Below, in pieces: positions 14,623-22,606 of a stretch of 43,223 nucleotides of DNA. Numbering within the stretch: the first letter of the stretch is position 1; every line of letters begins with the position of its first letter. Source of the DNA: CAYVZU01 sp964455935 (GTDB taxonomy: Bacteria > Fibrobacterota > CAYVZU01); NCBI GenBank assembly GCA_964455935.1, contig CAYVZU010000017.1:1-43223 (forward strand), read 5' to 3'. A program made the position numbers and the translations under genes. Below the pieces are notes generated by a model. That model saw only the letters and a list, made by a program, of their open reading frames with translations, was not told where the DNA came from and made no database searches.

Positions 14623-16238
14623 ATCTGCGGTGTTTGCAAATCGGAAAGGCTTTCGCGCACGGCTTCAGCCGCGGTTTTATCCTCGCGAAAGCGGAGAAAA
14701 ACGGGATGTCGTAGAATGTTGTCCTTGGTCCATTCCGTAAAAGCAAATTCGCAAACAATGACAGGCTCCACCCAGGTGATTGGCATGTCTTCCGGCGGTT
14801 TGGTTTCAAACGGGCAATTTTGCCTGACAAGAGGCAAAAGCCGCTCATAGATCTTCTTGAGATCCTTGCCGGCAAATCCTCCTCCCGAGTGCCCGACATA
14901 AACAAACCTTCCTTTTTCAAACGCGCCCAGAACAAGGCTGCCGAAATATTTTCGCGTCCCACGCGGCTGCGTGAAACCAGCAATTACGCAATCCTGGACA
15001 AGGCGGTTCTTGATTTTTAGCCAATTCTTGCTCCGAATCCCCTCCCGGTACGTGCTCTTTGAATACTTGGCCATGATCCCTTCAAGACCCTTCTCCTTGA
15101 CGGCCTGAAAAAAGGAAACGCCATCATTCCACACATGGTCGGCGAATTTTATCGGCCCCGTTAAAGGCAGGATGCTCTTGAGAAGGTCTTTTCTTTCGGA
15201 AAGCGGAAGACCGGTAAGGTCATGGCCGTGGTAATATAGAATATCGAAGACATAATAGATCAGGCGCCCGCGGGGGGTTTTGGCGTAATCCTGGAGCAAT
15301 TGGAAATCCGGAAGCCCGGCCCTATTCAGGGCAACGATTTCGCCGTCCAGAATCGCCGTGATCTTGAGTTTTTGCAGCCCATCTGCAATCGCGGGATAAA
15401 CGTTGATAAAAGACTTGTGATTGCGGGAATAGAGCGACAGGGTTTGATTCCCGATCTCCGCAATGGCCCGGTATCCGTCCCATTTAATTTCGAAGATCCA
15501 TTCGGGATGATCGAATGGTTTTTCTGCCGTGAATGAGAGCATGGGATTCACGTTGCGGGGCATGGCCCCGACTGGCGCATTCTTGAGAATTTTGGCTGAG
15601 GACGCTGCACCTTCACGGATCGGGCGCGTCTTTTTGCCGGTGGAAGATGGTTGGGGTTGGCCTCCGGAGACTTCCTCCACCGTCCTGTTCGAAATCACAG
15701 ATCGATCTTCTTCAAGAATGTCCTTTGTCGATATATAGGAGTCCTTTTTCTTTATCAACAGCCACGATTTATCGTCCCACCTTGCTTTGACCAGCGCGAA
15801 CTCGCCCTTCAACTTTTTCCCCGCAAGCGCGAACTTCAGGTCTCCTTTTTTCAAGCCTTCCAGGAGTGCCTTTTCACTTTCCTCTCTATTGCTTGCGGAG
15901 GGATGGCTGTAAAAGCCGCTGTCCCAGATGATCACGTTGCCCGCTCCATAATTTCCCTTTGGAATCACGCCCTCGAAATCTTTGTACTCAAAAGGATGGT
16001 CCTCGACCAGGACCGCCAATCGTTTTACGGACGGATCCAGAGAGGGGCCTTTGGGAATCGCGAAGCTTTTAAGCACACCATCCATTTCCAGCCGGAGATC
16101 GTAATGAAGCCGGCTTGCGGCATGTTTATGAACCACGAAAACAAGGTGGCTCCCCGCACCTTCAGGCCCGCGGCCCGCCTTGGGCTCGGGGGTTGTGTTC
16201 CATGTCCGTTTCTCTTCGTATTCTTTTAATTTTTCCAT
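14619..16238 (-). CDS. ligD: LigD phosphoesterase-ligase (NHEJ)
   Basis: ATP-dependent DNA ligase of bacterial non-homologous end joining, 539 residues. The N-terminal 3'-phosphoesterase domain (~30-180) has FVVHKHAASRLHYDLRLE and HPFEY: His39, His45, Asp47 and His81 keep the spacing of the known active site. A linker (~190-225) leads to the nucleotidyltransferase domain with EIKWDGYRA (adenylated Lys252), ILDGEIV, YYVFDILY and GLEGIMAK, then an OB fold with NWLKIKNR and TRKYFGSLVLG. The PE domain trims ribo- or phospho-ends and the ligase seals them. The polymerase domain usually fused to LigD is a separate upstream gene overlapping by 13 bases, so LigD is split here. Confidence 0.95.
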   Translation of the reverse strand: MEKLKEYEEKRTWNTTPEPKAGRGPEGAGSHLVFVVHKHAASRLHYDLRLEMDGVLKSFAIPKGPSLDPSVKRLAVLVEDHPFEYKDFEGVIPKGNYGAGNVIIWDSGFYSHPSASNREESEKALLEGLKKGDLKFALAGKKLKGEFALVKARWDDKSWLLIKKKDSYISTKDILEEDRSVISNRTVEEVSGGQPQPSSTGKKTRPIREGAASSAKILKNAPVGAMPRNVNPMLSFTAEKPFDHPEWIFEIKWDGYRAIAEIGNQTLSLYSRNHKSFINVYPAIADGLQKLKITAILDGEIVALNRAGLPDFQLLQDYAKTPRGRLIYYVFDILYYHGHDLTGLPLSERKDLLKSILPLTGPIKFADHVWNDGVSFFQAVKEKGLEGIMAKYSKSTYREGIRSKNWLKIKNRLVQDCVIAGFTQPRGTRKYFGSLVLGAFEKGRFVYVGHSGGGFAGKDLKKIYERLLPLVRQNCPFETKPPEDMPITWVEPVIVCEFAFTEWTKDNILRHPVFLRFREDKTAAEAVRESLSDLQTPQM

Positions 16239-17140
16239 ACGCTCGGAAGTTCCTGTTTCACTGTCAACAACTCCTGGAACAGGTCTCCCTTCTTTTCGGC
16301 CCTGGCAACGGCCTGGGAATGCGTGATCATCAGCGTTTCGGCCTTCTTTTGCTTTGCCGAATTTTCAATTTCTTTCCACGTGAGGGGAAAGGAGACGATT
16401 GGCGCTTCCCGTGCCCTAAGGGAGTAAACGCACACCATGGTCTTGGAGGCATCATTTTGCGCCCAGTTGATAAAGACCTTCCCTTTCCGGGATTCTTTGG
16501 CCATCTTTTCCGTTATAAGATTGGGATCGTTCTTCTGCAGAATCCCGGCCACTGCTTTAGAAAAGCGCTTTGTATCCTCAAATGTCGTCCGGCTGGAATT
16601 TAGAGGCACGTACACGTGAAGCCCTTTCTTGCCGGATGTCTTTATGCAGCTTGAAAGTTTCAGGCCTCCCAACAGATTCCTGAGCAGTAGAGCGACTTTG
16701 GCGCAATCCAGAATACCCGCGTCTTGGCCTGGATCAAGGTCGAAGACCACCGAATCGGGCCTTCCGGGTGAATCGACCTTTGCCAGGGGGACATGAAGTT
16801 CAATGGACGCAAGGTTTTCAACCCAGATCAGGGTTTCGAGATTGTTGGCCAGGCAGGCCGTGAGGTGTTTGCCATCACCGTAAGGCACCTCGCCCGTCGG
16901 CAGCCATGGAGGACGGTATGGCGGACAGCGCTTCTCGTAAAAGAAGTCCTTTTCCACGCCCTCGGGATATCGCTTCAGCGTCAGGGCCCGGTCTTTGAGA
17001 TGCGGTAAAATAAAGGGCGCAATCCGGCTGTAGTATTCAAGAATATTGGCTTTCGTGAATCCGTAGGAAGGATAAAGGTCCTTTTCCAGGTTGGACAGCG
17101 ACAATTCTCTGCCATTGATCTTTGTTACTTTATTGCTCAT
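16226..17140 (-). CDS. ligD: LigD polymerase domain protein (NHEJ primase-polymerase)
   Basis: A 304-residue archaeo-eukaryotic primase-type polymerase, equal to the POL domain of LigD. Motifs are LSNLEKDLYP near the start, TLKRYPEGV, a SIELHVPLA strand, VVFDLDPG with Asp134 and Asp136 (metal ligands), CIKTSGKKGLHVYVPL (~165-180, nucleotide-binding), and VYSLRAREAPIVSFPLTW. In characterised enzymes a third Asp lies in a KVF-[IV]-D-W-x-QN motif; here that motif reads KVFINWAQN, so Asn225 replaces it. The domain fills gaps, often with ribonucleotides, during end joining. It overlaps the PE-ligase gene by 13 bases. A CACAGAG inverted repeat separates it from ku upstream. Confidence 0.93.
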   Translation of the reverse strand: MSNKVTKINGRELSLSNLEKDLYPSYGFTKANILEYYSRIAPFILPHLKDRALTLKRYPEGVEKDFFYEKRCPPYRPPWLPTGEVPYGDGKHLTACLANNLETLIWVENLASIELHVPLAKVDSPGRPDSVVFDLDPGQDAGILDCAKVALLLRNLLGGLKLSSCIKTSGKKGLHVYVPLNSSRTTFEDTKRFSKAVAGILQKNDPNLITEKMAKESRKGKVFINWAQNDASKTMVCVYSLRAREAPIVSFPLTWKEIENSAKQKKAETLMITHSQAVARAEKKGDLFQELLTVKQELPSVWKN

Positions 17141-17159
17141 CGTCGTAACTGTTGAATAA

Positions 17160-17265
17160 CCACAGAGTCACAGAGCCCACAGAGGTAAGTACTGAGAAAA
17201 CGGTCTTTTTGAACAAGACTTTGCGTCAAATTGCTCTTTTCTCTGCGAACTCTGTGTCTCTGTGG
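17160..17265. repeat. CACAGAG-type inverted repeat, copy 1
   Basis: Two 25-base arms (17160-17184 and 17241-17265) are inverted copies matching at 21 positions by hand count. Each is built from CCACAGAG, CACAGAG and CACAGAG-like units. The ~56-base centre is unrelated AT-richer sequence. It fills the gap between ku and the LigD polymerase gene without breaking either. The element at 39984-40109 is of the same kind. Confidence 0.7.
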
Positions 17266-17272
17266 TGAATAC

Positions 17273-18115
17273 TCATCGGCTCTTCTTCGATTTGCGCATG
17301 CTCTCTTCCAGGGCCGCCATCAGATCCGCCACGGCCTCCCCGGGTTCTTCCTCGGTCTCCGGAGCCTCGACCTTTGCTCTTCCTTTCGCTTTCTTCTCCA
17401 AGATCTCCATGAGCTTTTTCCTGCGGCTGTCGGAGTATTGCTCCGGTGCAAAACCGCTCATCCTCTTGGCAATGCTGTTTTTGATGGCGTTCTTTTCTTT
17501 CTCGCCGGCTTCTTCGCCTTTGGACGCATGGTTCTCCTCGGCGATTTCATCCTGGTAATGGAGCGTGCTTAGCGCCAGGGCCCCATCCCTGCTTCGAACG
17601 GTTACCAGGTACTCCCGCTCGTCCATCACGAATCGCGCGATCCCCGCCTTGTTGGTCCGGTGCATGGCCTCCGCCAGAAGGCTGTAGGATTTTTCGCCTC
17701 CCTTCAAAGGAACAAGGAAATACGGGTGATCGAAGTAGATTGGGTCCACTTCGTTTAAGTCGACAAATTCGGCGATTTCAATGGTGCGGCTCCGTTCGGG
17801 TGAAACCGATTCCAGTTCCTCATCGGTGATTGTAATGTAACGGTCTGAAGCAATCTCGTATCCCCGAATTATTTCCTCCGGAGGAACGATTCTTCCTTCC
17901 GCGGGGCAAACCATTCTTCGGTGGAGGGGAGAGTAATCGCGGTTGTGGAGGGTTCGAAAGGAAATCCGTCCTGGTTCCACGGCCTTCACCACCCGCACCG
18001 GTATGGCGACCAGACTGAAACTGACGGTCCCGCTCCACAAGCCGTGGGTCATTGTGGTCTCCGACGGGTTCTCCGGCTTGGTATTTCGTTTTCGATTCGG
18101 CTTCGCCTCTTTCAT
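17273..18115 (-). CDS. ku: Ku protein 1 (NHEJ end binding)
   Basis: A 280-residue bacterial Ku, which forms a ring on broken DNA ends and recruits LigD. Core motifs are GLWSGTVSFSLVAIPVRV (~25-42), a SFRTLHNRD segment, HRRMVCPAEGRIVPPEEI, RGYEI, TIEIAEFVDLNEVDPIYFDHPYFLVP in parts, and EQYSDSRRKKLMEILEKKAKG before the C-terminal tail. The tail (~245-280) is acidic then basic (MRKSKKSR). The ATG at 18115 follows the stop of the second ku gene directly (TAGATG). An internal ATG at 18052 begins nearer the usual Ku start, so the first 21 Lys-rich residues may or may not be translated. Confidence 0.94.
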   Translation of the reverse strand: MKEAKPNRKRNTKPENPSETTMTHGLWSGTVSFSLVAIPVRVVKAVEPGRISFRTLHNRDYSPLHRRMVCPAEGRIVPPEEIIRGYEIASDRYITITDEELESVSPERSRTIEIAEFVDLNEVDPIYFDHPYFLVPLKGGEKSYSLLAEAMHRTNKAGIARFVMDEREYLVTVRSRDGALALSTLHYQDEIAEENHASKGEEAGEKEKNAIKNSIAKRMSGFAPEQYSDSRRKKLMEILEKKAKGRAKVEAPETEEEPGEAVADLMAALEESMRKSKKSR

Positions 18116-18883
18116 CTAGGCTGCCCTCTTTAAACTTTCTTCAAGAACCGTAAGGAGTTTGCCGGGTTCCGTTGCTTTGCGATGCCTGGGCTTGAGAAGG
18201 ATGATCTTTGCCCCGCGGGCCTTCTGATCGATCAGATTCTGCAATTTCTCCTGGTGCTCATTCTTGTATTTCTCCGGTTGAAAGCGAACCGTCATCCGGT
18301 TGATCAACTCACTCCCTATTTCCAGCTCTTTGGGGGAGGGCGAAAAGGTTTCCAGATCCAGGGATTTTGCCGGTATGACCTCGTCCGCATACCGCAAAAC
18401 GCTAAGCCTAAGCGTCCTTCCGGCTGATCGGACAGCCCCAAAATAGGAGCGTTTTCTCATGACCCATGTGCAGATGCCCGCCGCGTCCATTTCCTTCAGG
18501 GCCGCGGCAAACGCGAAATAGCTTTTGTGGGAGCCGTCGGGTTCCAGGTAATATGTCCGCCCTAGGAAAACCGGGTCTATCTCTCCGGCGTTTGCGAATT
18601 CATGAACCTCAATTATCCTGCTGTCTTTGGGTTCCAATTGTTCGAGCTCAGCGGGGTCGATAAGGACATAGTTTCTTTCGTCCAATTGAAATCCCTTTAC
18701 CCGTTCTTCCGGGGGGATGGGCGCCTTATCGATGGGGCATATCATCTGCTGGCGCAGGCGGACCCCGTCGTTGCTGTGCAGGAGGTGAAACTGGACCCGG
18801 TTCTGGTGAACCGCGGTATGCAGTTTCACGGAAATGGTCGTGTTCCCAAAATGAATGTTTCCAATCCAAATTGTTGTTGCCAC
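18116..18883 (-). CDS. ku: Ku protein 2 (NHEJ end binding)
   Basis: A second bacterial Ku homologue of ~255 residues, diverged from its neighbour. It has TIWIGNIHFGNTTISVKLH near the start, HLLHSNDGVRLRQQMICP, PPEERVKGFQL, an IEVHEFANAGEIDPVFLGRTYYLEP region in parts, and EKYKNEHQEKLQNLIDQKARG. The GTG at 18883 has GGAAGGG eight bases upstream and gives a usual Ku N-terminus; a longer reading from 18934 adds 17 unlikely residues. The tail after residue ~225 is basic. Paired ku genes occur in some bacteria, where the products may form heteromers; adjacent genes with no gap favour co-expression here. It lies 77 bases after the histidine kinase. Confidence 0.92.
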   Translation of the reverse strand: MATTIWIGNIHFGNTTISVKLHTAVHQNRVQFHLLHSNDGVRLRQQMICPIDKAPIPPEERVKGFQLDERNYVLIDPAELEQLEPKDSRIIEVHEFANAGEIDPVFLGRTYYLEPDGSHKSYFAFAAALKEMDAAGICTWVMRKRSYFGAVRSAGRTLRLSVLRYADEVIPAKSLDLETFSPSPKELEIGSELINRMTVRFQPEKYKNEHQEKLQNLIDQKARGAKIILLKPRHRKATEPGKLLTVLEESLKRAA

Positions 18884-18960
18884 TGCCAGTCCCTTCCGTT
18901 GAAAAATGCCCGTTCTCGCGTTCTCGAAATACAAAATGGAAATGCGGTCCGGTCACACGG

Positions 18961-20166
18961 CTAGGCCGGTTTGTCCGTTCGATTCCCCACCGTAAAATAG
19001 AACGTTGCTCCCTTGCCGGGGAACGCTTCCGCCCAAATCTTTCCCCCAAGACGACCAATGATTCGGGCCACGGTCGCAAGTCCGATTCCCGTTCCGGAGT
19101 ATTCTTTTTCGGTGTGAAGCCTGCTGAAGGGAATGAAGAGCTTGTCCACCTGCCGCGGATCAAAACCGGCCCCATTGTCCCGGACAAAAAAGATCCGGTC
19201 GCCATTCTTCCGAATGCAGCCGAATTCGATGCGTGGTTTCTTTGTCTTCTGCGTGAACTTCCAGGCATTGCCAATGAGATTGGTCATGGCAATTCTCATC
19301 AGACCTTCGTCTGCCTGAATTTTGCAGGCCTGTTGCACTTTCGTCTCGATGCGCCGGTCGGGTTGCAATTTCCTCAAATCAAAAATAATTGCTGCTGCAA
19401 CCTTGGAAAGATCGAATTCCCCAACAGCCATTTCCTTTCGCGAAGCCTTGGAAAGATTCAGGATGTCATCGATAAGCTTGTCCATTTTTTTCCCATTGTC
19501 AATGATTCGGCGGACCAGGTTCTTGGCGTTATCATCGAACTGGTCCGAAAAATCCTCTTCAATAATCCGGCCAAGACCAACGATTACCTGTAGCGGATTG
19601 CGAAGATCATGGGTCACCGAGTAGGAGAAGGCTTCCAATTCTTTAACCGCGGCTTCAAGCTCTCCGGCGCGTTGTTGAAGAGCCTGTTCGGCTCCCTTGC
19701 GCATGGAGATATCGCTGATAAAAGACATGACAAGAATGCCATTCGCGGTTTTTACAAAGCTAAGACTGATTTCTACCGGGAACTCGGTCCCGTCACGACG
19801 AAGCCCAAAAAGGTCAAGACCGATACCCAGGGGCCTGGCTCGGGGCGCTTCGAAGTAATTCGACATATGCTTCTGATGGCCTCCCTTGTATCGCATGGGA
19901 ACAAGGATATCATGATGCTTCCCGATGATTTCATGAACGTGATTGCGGTAGCCGAACATCTGTTCGGCACGGGCATTGGCAAGCAAAATGGTTCCCCGCT
20001 GGTCAACAACAATGACACCTTCCGAAAGAGATTCCAAAAGAGTTCGAATGGTTATGTCCTTTTGGAACAGACCGGAGGCAAAGGCTATTTGCCGTTGGAT
20101 GGCCTGTTTCTGTTTGTCCCCTTCCGTTTTGTTCGCGGGATGCTTGCCTTGCTTTTTCGGCTTCAT
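18961..20166 (-). CDS. PAS-domain sensor histidine kinase
   Basis: A 401-residue soluble kinase with no membrane segment. Order: a Lys/Gln-rich N-terminus, a PAS domain (~40-155, LSEGVIVVDQRGTILLANARAE and GTEFPVEISLS), a coiled-coil linker, a HisKA dimerisation helix with SYSVTHDLRNPL (His186), and an HATPase_c domain with NLIGNAWKF (N box ~296-304), VRDNGAGF (~328-335), FIPFSRLH and GTGIGLATVARI (~358-369). An AGGAGG site lies just before ATG 20166. It is probably a cytosolic redox, ligand or light-type sensor. No response regulator is adjacent; the nearest is at 22607. It is the first gene of the strand that continues into both ku genes and ligD, only 26-77 bases apart, so it may be in the repair operon. 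Confidence 0.93.
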   Translation of the reverse strand: MKPKKQGKHPANKTEGDKQKQAIQRQIAFASGLFQKDITIRTLLESLSEGVIVVDQRGTILLANARAEQMFGYRNHVHEIIGKHHDILVPMRYKGGHQKHMSNYFEAPRARPLGIGLDLFGLRRDGTEFPVEISLSFVKTANGILVMSFISDISMRKGAEQALQQRAGELEAAVKELEAFSYSVTHDLRNPLQVIVGLGRIIEEDFSDQFDDNAKNLVRRIIDNGKKMDKLIDDILNLSKASRKEMAVGEFDLSKVAAAIIFDLRKLQPDRRIETKVQQACKIQADEGLMRIAMTNLIGNAWKFTQKTKKPRIEFGCIRKNGDRIFFVRDNGAGFDPRQVDKLFIPFSRLHTEKEYSGTGIGLATVARIIGRLGGKIWAEAFPGKGATFYFTVGNRTDKPA

Positions 20167-20431
20167 GCAACCCTCCTTTGCCAGGCGTGGACGTTATTGA
20201 CTACCGGTAATGGAAAAGGAAAATAGCGGAGTGGCAGCGAAAATGTCAGACATCTCTGGGAAAGACCTTGAAACCAATGAGCCCATAGAGGGAAAGCATT
20301 CTATCTCCGGCACAGGCGCGGCTCAATACTTCGTTTTCCAGGTTACTGTTTGTGTTTTCACAGGGAAAAAGCCAATTTTTACTGCGTTGAGGAGACAAGG
20401 CCGCGCAAGAATAGAAGTAGGAAATTTACGC

Positions 20432-21496
20432 ATGGCTGGATTTGCGCTGGAAGCTCTGGGCTGGAATGAATGGTTTGCATCGCAAACCGGTCGTTGTTGC
20501 GAGAACGACAGTATAGCACGCGTTGCCGCGATTGATCGCAACCAGCTCTTGCTGGTCGGCAAACCGGGTTTCTTTCGGGCCAAGCTTTCGGGAAAATACC
20601 TGTACGAATCCCAGACTGCTTTGCAGCGGCCTTGCGTTGGAGACTGGGTTTGCGTGCGGAAATCCGCCCAGGACGAATTTGGAATGGTTCATGGGATACT
20701 GGATCGGAAAACAACCCTTCGTCGCAAAGCGCCCGGTGATTCCGTCGAATTCCAGATGATTGCGGCCAATTTGGACATTGTCATTGTTGTCCAGTCATGC
20801 CACTACGATTTCAACCTCAAAAGGCTGGAGCGCTATCTGGTCATGGTTAAGGAAGGCGGCGCCATTCCCTTAATCCTGCTGACAAAGATCGATCTCATAG
20901 CACCGGATGTTCTGGCGGCCCAGATCGAGGAGATCCAAAAGGCCGGCATTACCGAATCTGTCGTGTCTTTGAGCAATGTCACAAAGGAAGGCCTCGATCA
21001 TCTAAGGGACATCCTCGCTCCGGGCAAGACGTATTGCTTCGTCGGTTCATCCGGCGTGGGGAAGAGCACGATCATCAATGCCCTGATGGGCCGTGCTGTA
21101 CATGAGACGAAGGATGTAAGTGGTACCGGTGAGGGGCGACACACCACTGTCAGAAGAGAGCTCAATCTCCTTGAAAATGGCGCGATGGTCATCGATAACC
21201 CCGGGATGCGCGAGTTTGGTGTATTTGGAGCCGAGGGCGGGATTGCGGCAAGTTACCCAGACATCCTGGCGCTTGCGCCGCAGTGTCGCTTCAGGGATTG
21301 CACCCACAACAATGAGCCTGGCTGCGCGGTACTGGATGCGTTGGACCAGGGTCGGATCAGCGCCGACCACTACGAAAACTTTGTGAAGCTAAGGAAAGAG
21401 TCGGAATATTACCAGATGTCCTACGCCGAGAAGCGCAAAAAGGACAGGGACTTTGGTCGTTTCATAAAGTCCGCTAAGAAAGACCTTGAAGATTAG
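20432..21496 (+). CDS. rsgA: Ribosome small-subunit GTPase RsgA
   Basis: Circularly permuted GTPase that acts in 30S ribosome maturation, 354 residues from ATG 20432, the normal RsgA length. The N-terminal OB fold holds ARVAAIDRNQ and VGDWVCVRK. The G motifs come in permuted order: LLTKIDL (G4), then VGSSGVGKSTIINAL (G1), the TGEGRHTT switch and DNPGMREFG (G3). A C-terminal zinc motif, CRFRDCTHNNEPGC, follows, then a basic helix. The frame stays open upstream to 20210, but those 74 residues show no family similarity and begin before a poor start, so the later ATG, at the usual LGWNEWF start, was chosen. It is divergent from the histidine kinase. Confidence 0.95.
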   Translation: MAGFALEALGWNEWFASQTGRCCENDSIARVAAIDRNQLLLVGKPGFFRAKLSGKYLYESQTALQRPCVGDWVCVRKSAQDEFGMVHGILDRKTTLRRKAPGDSVEFQMIAANLDIVIVVQSCHYDFNLKRLERYLVMVKEGGAIPLILLTKIDLIAPDVLAAQIEEIQKAGITESVVSLSNVTKEGLDHLRDILAPGKTYCFVGSSGVGKSTIINALMGRAVHETKDVSGTGEGRHTTVRRELNLLENGAMVIDNPGMREFGVFGAEGGIAASYPDILALAPQCRFRDCTHNNEPGCAVLDALDQGRISADHYENFVKLRKESEYYQMSYAEKRKKDRDFGRFIKSAKKDLED

Positions 21497-21691
21497 CTCC
21501 CCAAAATACCCGGTTGTGGTAATGCGCAAGCGCGTCCGGCAGAGGAGCCCTTGGTGCCGCAAATTGCTTTTTGTTCCCGAATTTCACGATTTTATTTGCA
21601 TCAACAGAAATGGTCCGGCCGCCTTCACCACAGTGTTCGTTATGAAGGGTCTGGGCCCTCTGCATGTCACTTCATAGCTGGGGAGATCCAT

Positions 21692-22288
21692 ATGCATCAG
21701 CGTTTATTTCGCGGGATTCTCGCGTCGCTCTCGGTCCTTCTTATCTCCAATTTTGGCTTCTCTCAGGAGCCGGCGGGGAAAGGCATCTACGAAACCTCTA
21801 TCAAGCGGCACAATGTGGGCGCGGCCGCGGGATTTATTTCGGGCTATGGACTCTCGTACCGGCATTGGGGTGAATCGAAAAACGGTTACCAGGTCACCTT
21901 TGTCCCCATAGCAAGCAAGGACGAAAGCGGTATGTTTGTGAACATTAGCGCGGGCGGGATGGGGCTGCGGTCTTTGCACCAGGCGCGGCGCACAAATGCG
22001 TTTGCCTACTATGGAGGCCAGTACAATTTCACCAGCGACGAAAATCGGGAATCGTATTCTTCCGGCAGTTCCAATAGCTATGAAGAAACCGTTCACAATC
22101 TGTCCGTTGGTGCCGGCGTGGGAGTCGAGATTCACTTTTGGAACCTGAATTACAGCTTGATGTTCGGCTATTCCTGGCGGGGACGTCAGGAATCGAGAAG
22201 CGGTTCGGTTCCTTATGATCTGCCTGGGGAATCACAGTCCTGGGGAACCAGCCCAAGTGTCGAAACCGGTTTCTTCTACTGCTTTTAA
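21692..22288 (+). CDS. Predicted outer-membrane beta-barrel protein
   Basis: A 198-residue exported protein with GGGGAG before ATG 21692. Residues 1-25 form a signal peptide (hydrophobic core, cleavage near GFSQ). The rest shows alternating hydrophobic and polar strands, with Gly/Tyr/Phe-rich segments such as AAAGFISGYGLSYRHWG, QVTFVPIAS and VGAGVGVEIHFWNLNYSLMFGYSW, and ends in an aromatic VETGFFYCF. A C-terminal Phe is usual for barrels inserted by the BAM machinery. I do not recognise a specific family; an eight-stranded barrel is a fair guess from length. The neighbours do not help. Confidence 0.7.
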   Translation: MHQRLFRGILASLSVLLISNFGFSQEPAGKGIYETSIKRHNVGAAAGFISGYGLSYRHWGESKNGYQVTFVPIASKDESGMFVNISAGGMGLRSLHQARRTNAFAYYGGQYNFTSDENRESYSSGSSNSYEETVHNLSVGAGVGVEIHFWNLNYSLMFGYSWRGRQESRSGSVPYDLPGESQSWGTSPSVETGFFYCF

Positions 22289-22544
22289 CCTAAATACCGC
22301 CGGTGAACCGTGGATGAAGAGCGGTAAGATCTTGTCTCAGATCGGCTTGATTCGTAGGCCAGGACGGACGCAGAACACTCGCCGAAGGCGAGCCCGAAGG
22401 GTGCCCGGCTTGATGGCGGGCATGAACAAAACGCAGGCATATCACCCAATAGATATGGCGAGGCTTTCTGAATGTCGAGATGGGGCAAGAGGTTGCCGCT
22501 ATTCGCCGCGGGCAACTGCGGCCTTTAGGTTTAAAATTGCGGAT
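22289..22544. other. Intergenic with GC-rich hairpins, no supported gene
   Basis: No convincing coding frame; a + frame across it has no start signal or family similarity. It holds a CTCGCC-GAA-GGCGAG hairpin (about 22379-22393) followed by more GC-rich inverted pairs (GCCCGG, GCGGGC), and ends in the terminator at 22545. The leader-like stretch could be an untranslated trailer or a structured RNA; nothing decides between these. Confidence 0.35.
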
Positions 22545-22577
22545 GAGCGGGGGCTTGATCCATGCCCCCGCTCTTTT
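22545..22577 (+). terminator. Rho-independent terminator
   Basis: A perfect 10-base stem, GAGCGGGGGC with GCCCCCGCTC, a 9-base loop, and TTTT after it. It lies about 255 bases downstream of the beta-barrel gene and just beyond the 3' end of the converging response-regulator gene. Confidence 0.75.
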
Positions 22578-22606
22578 CGCCAAAGCCGAGACTGGCGATC
22601 GGCAAC

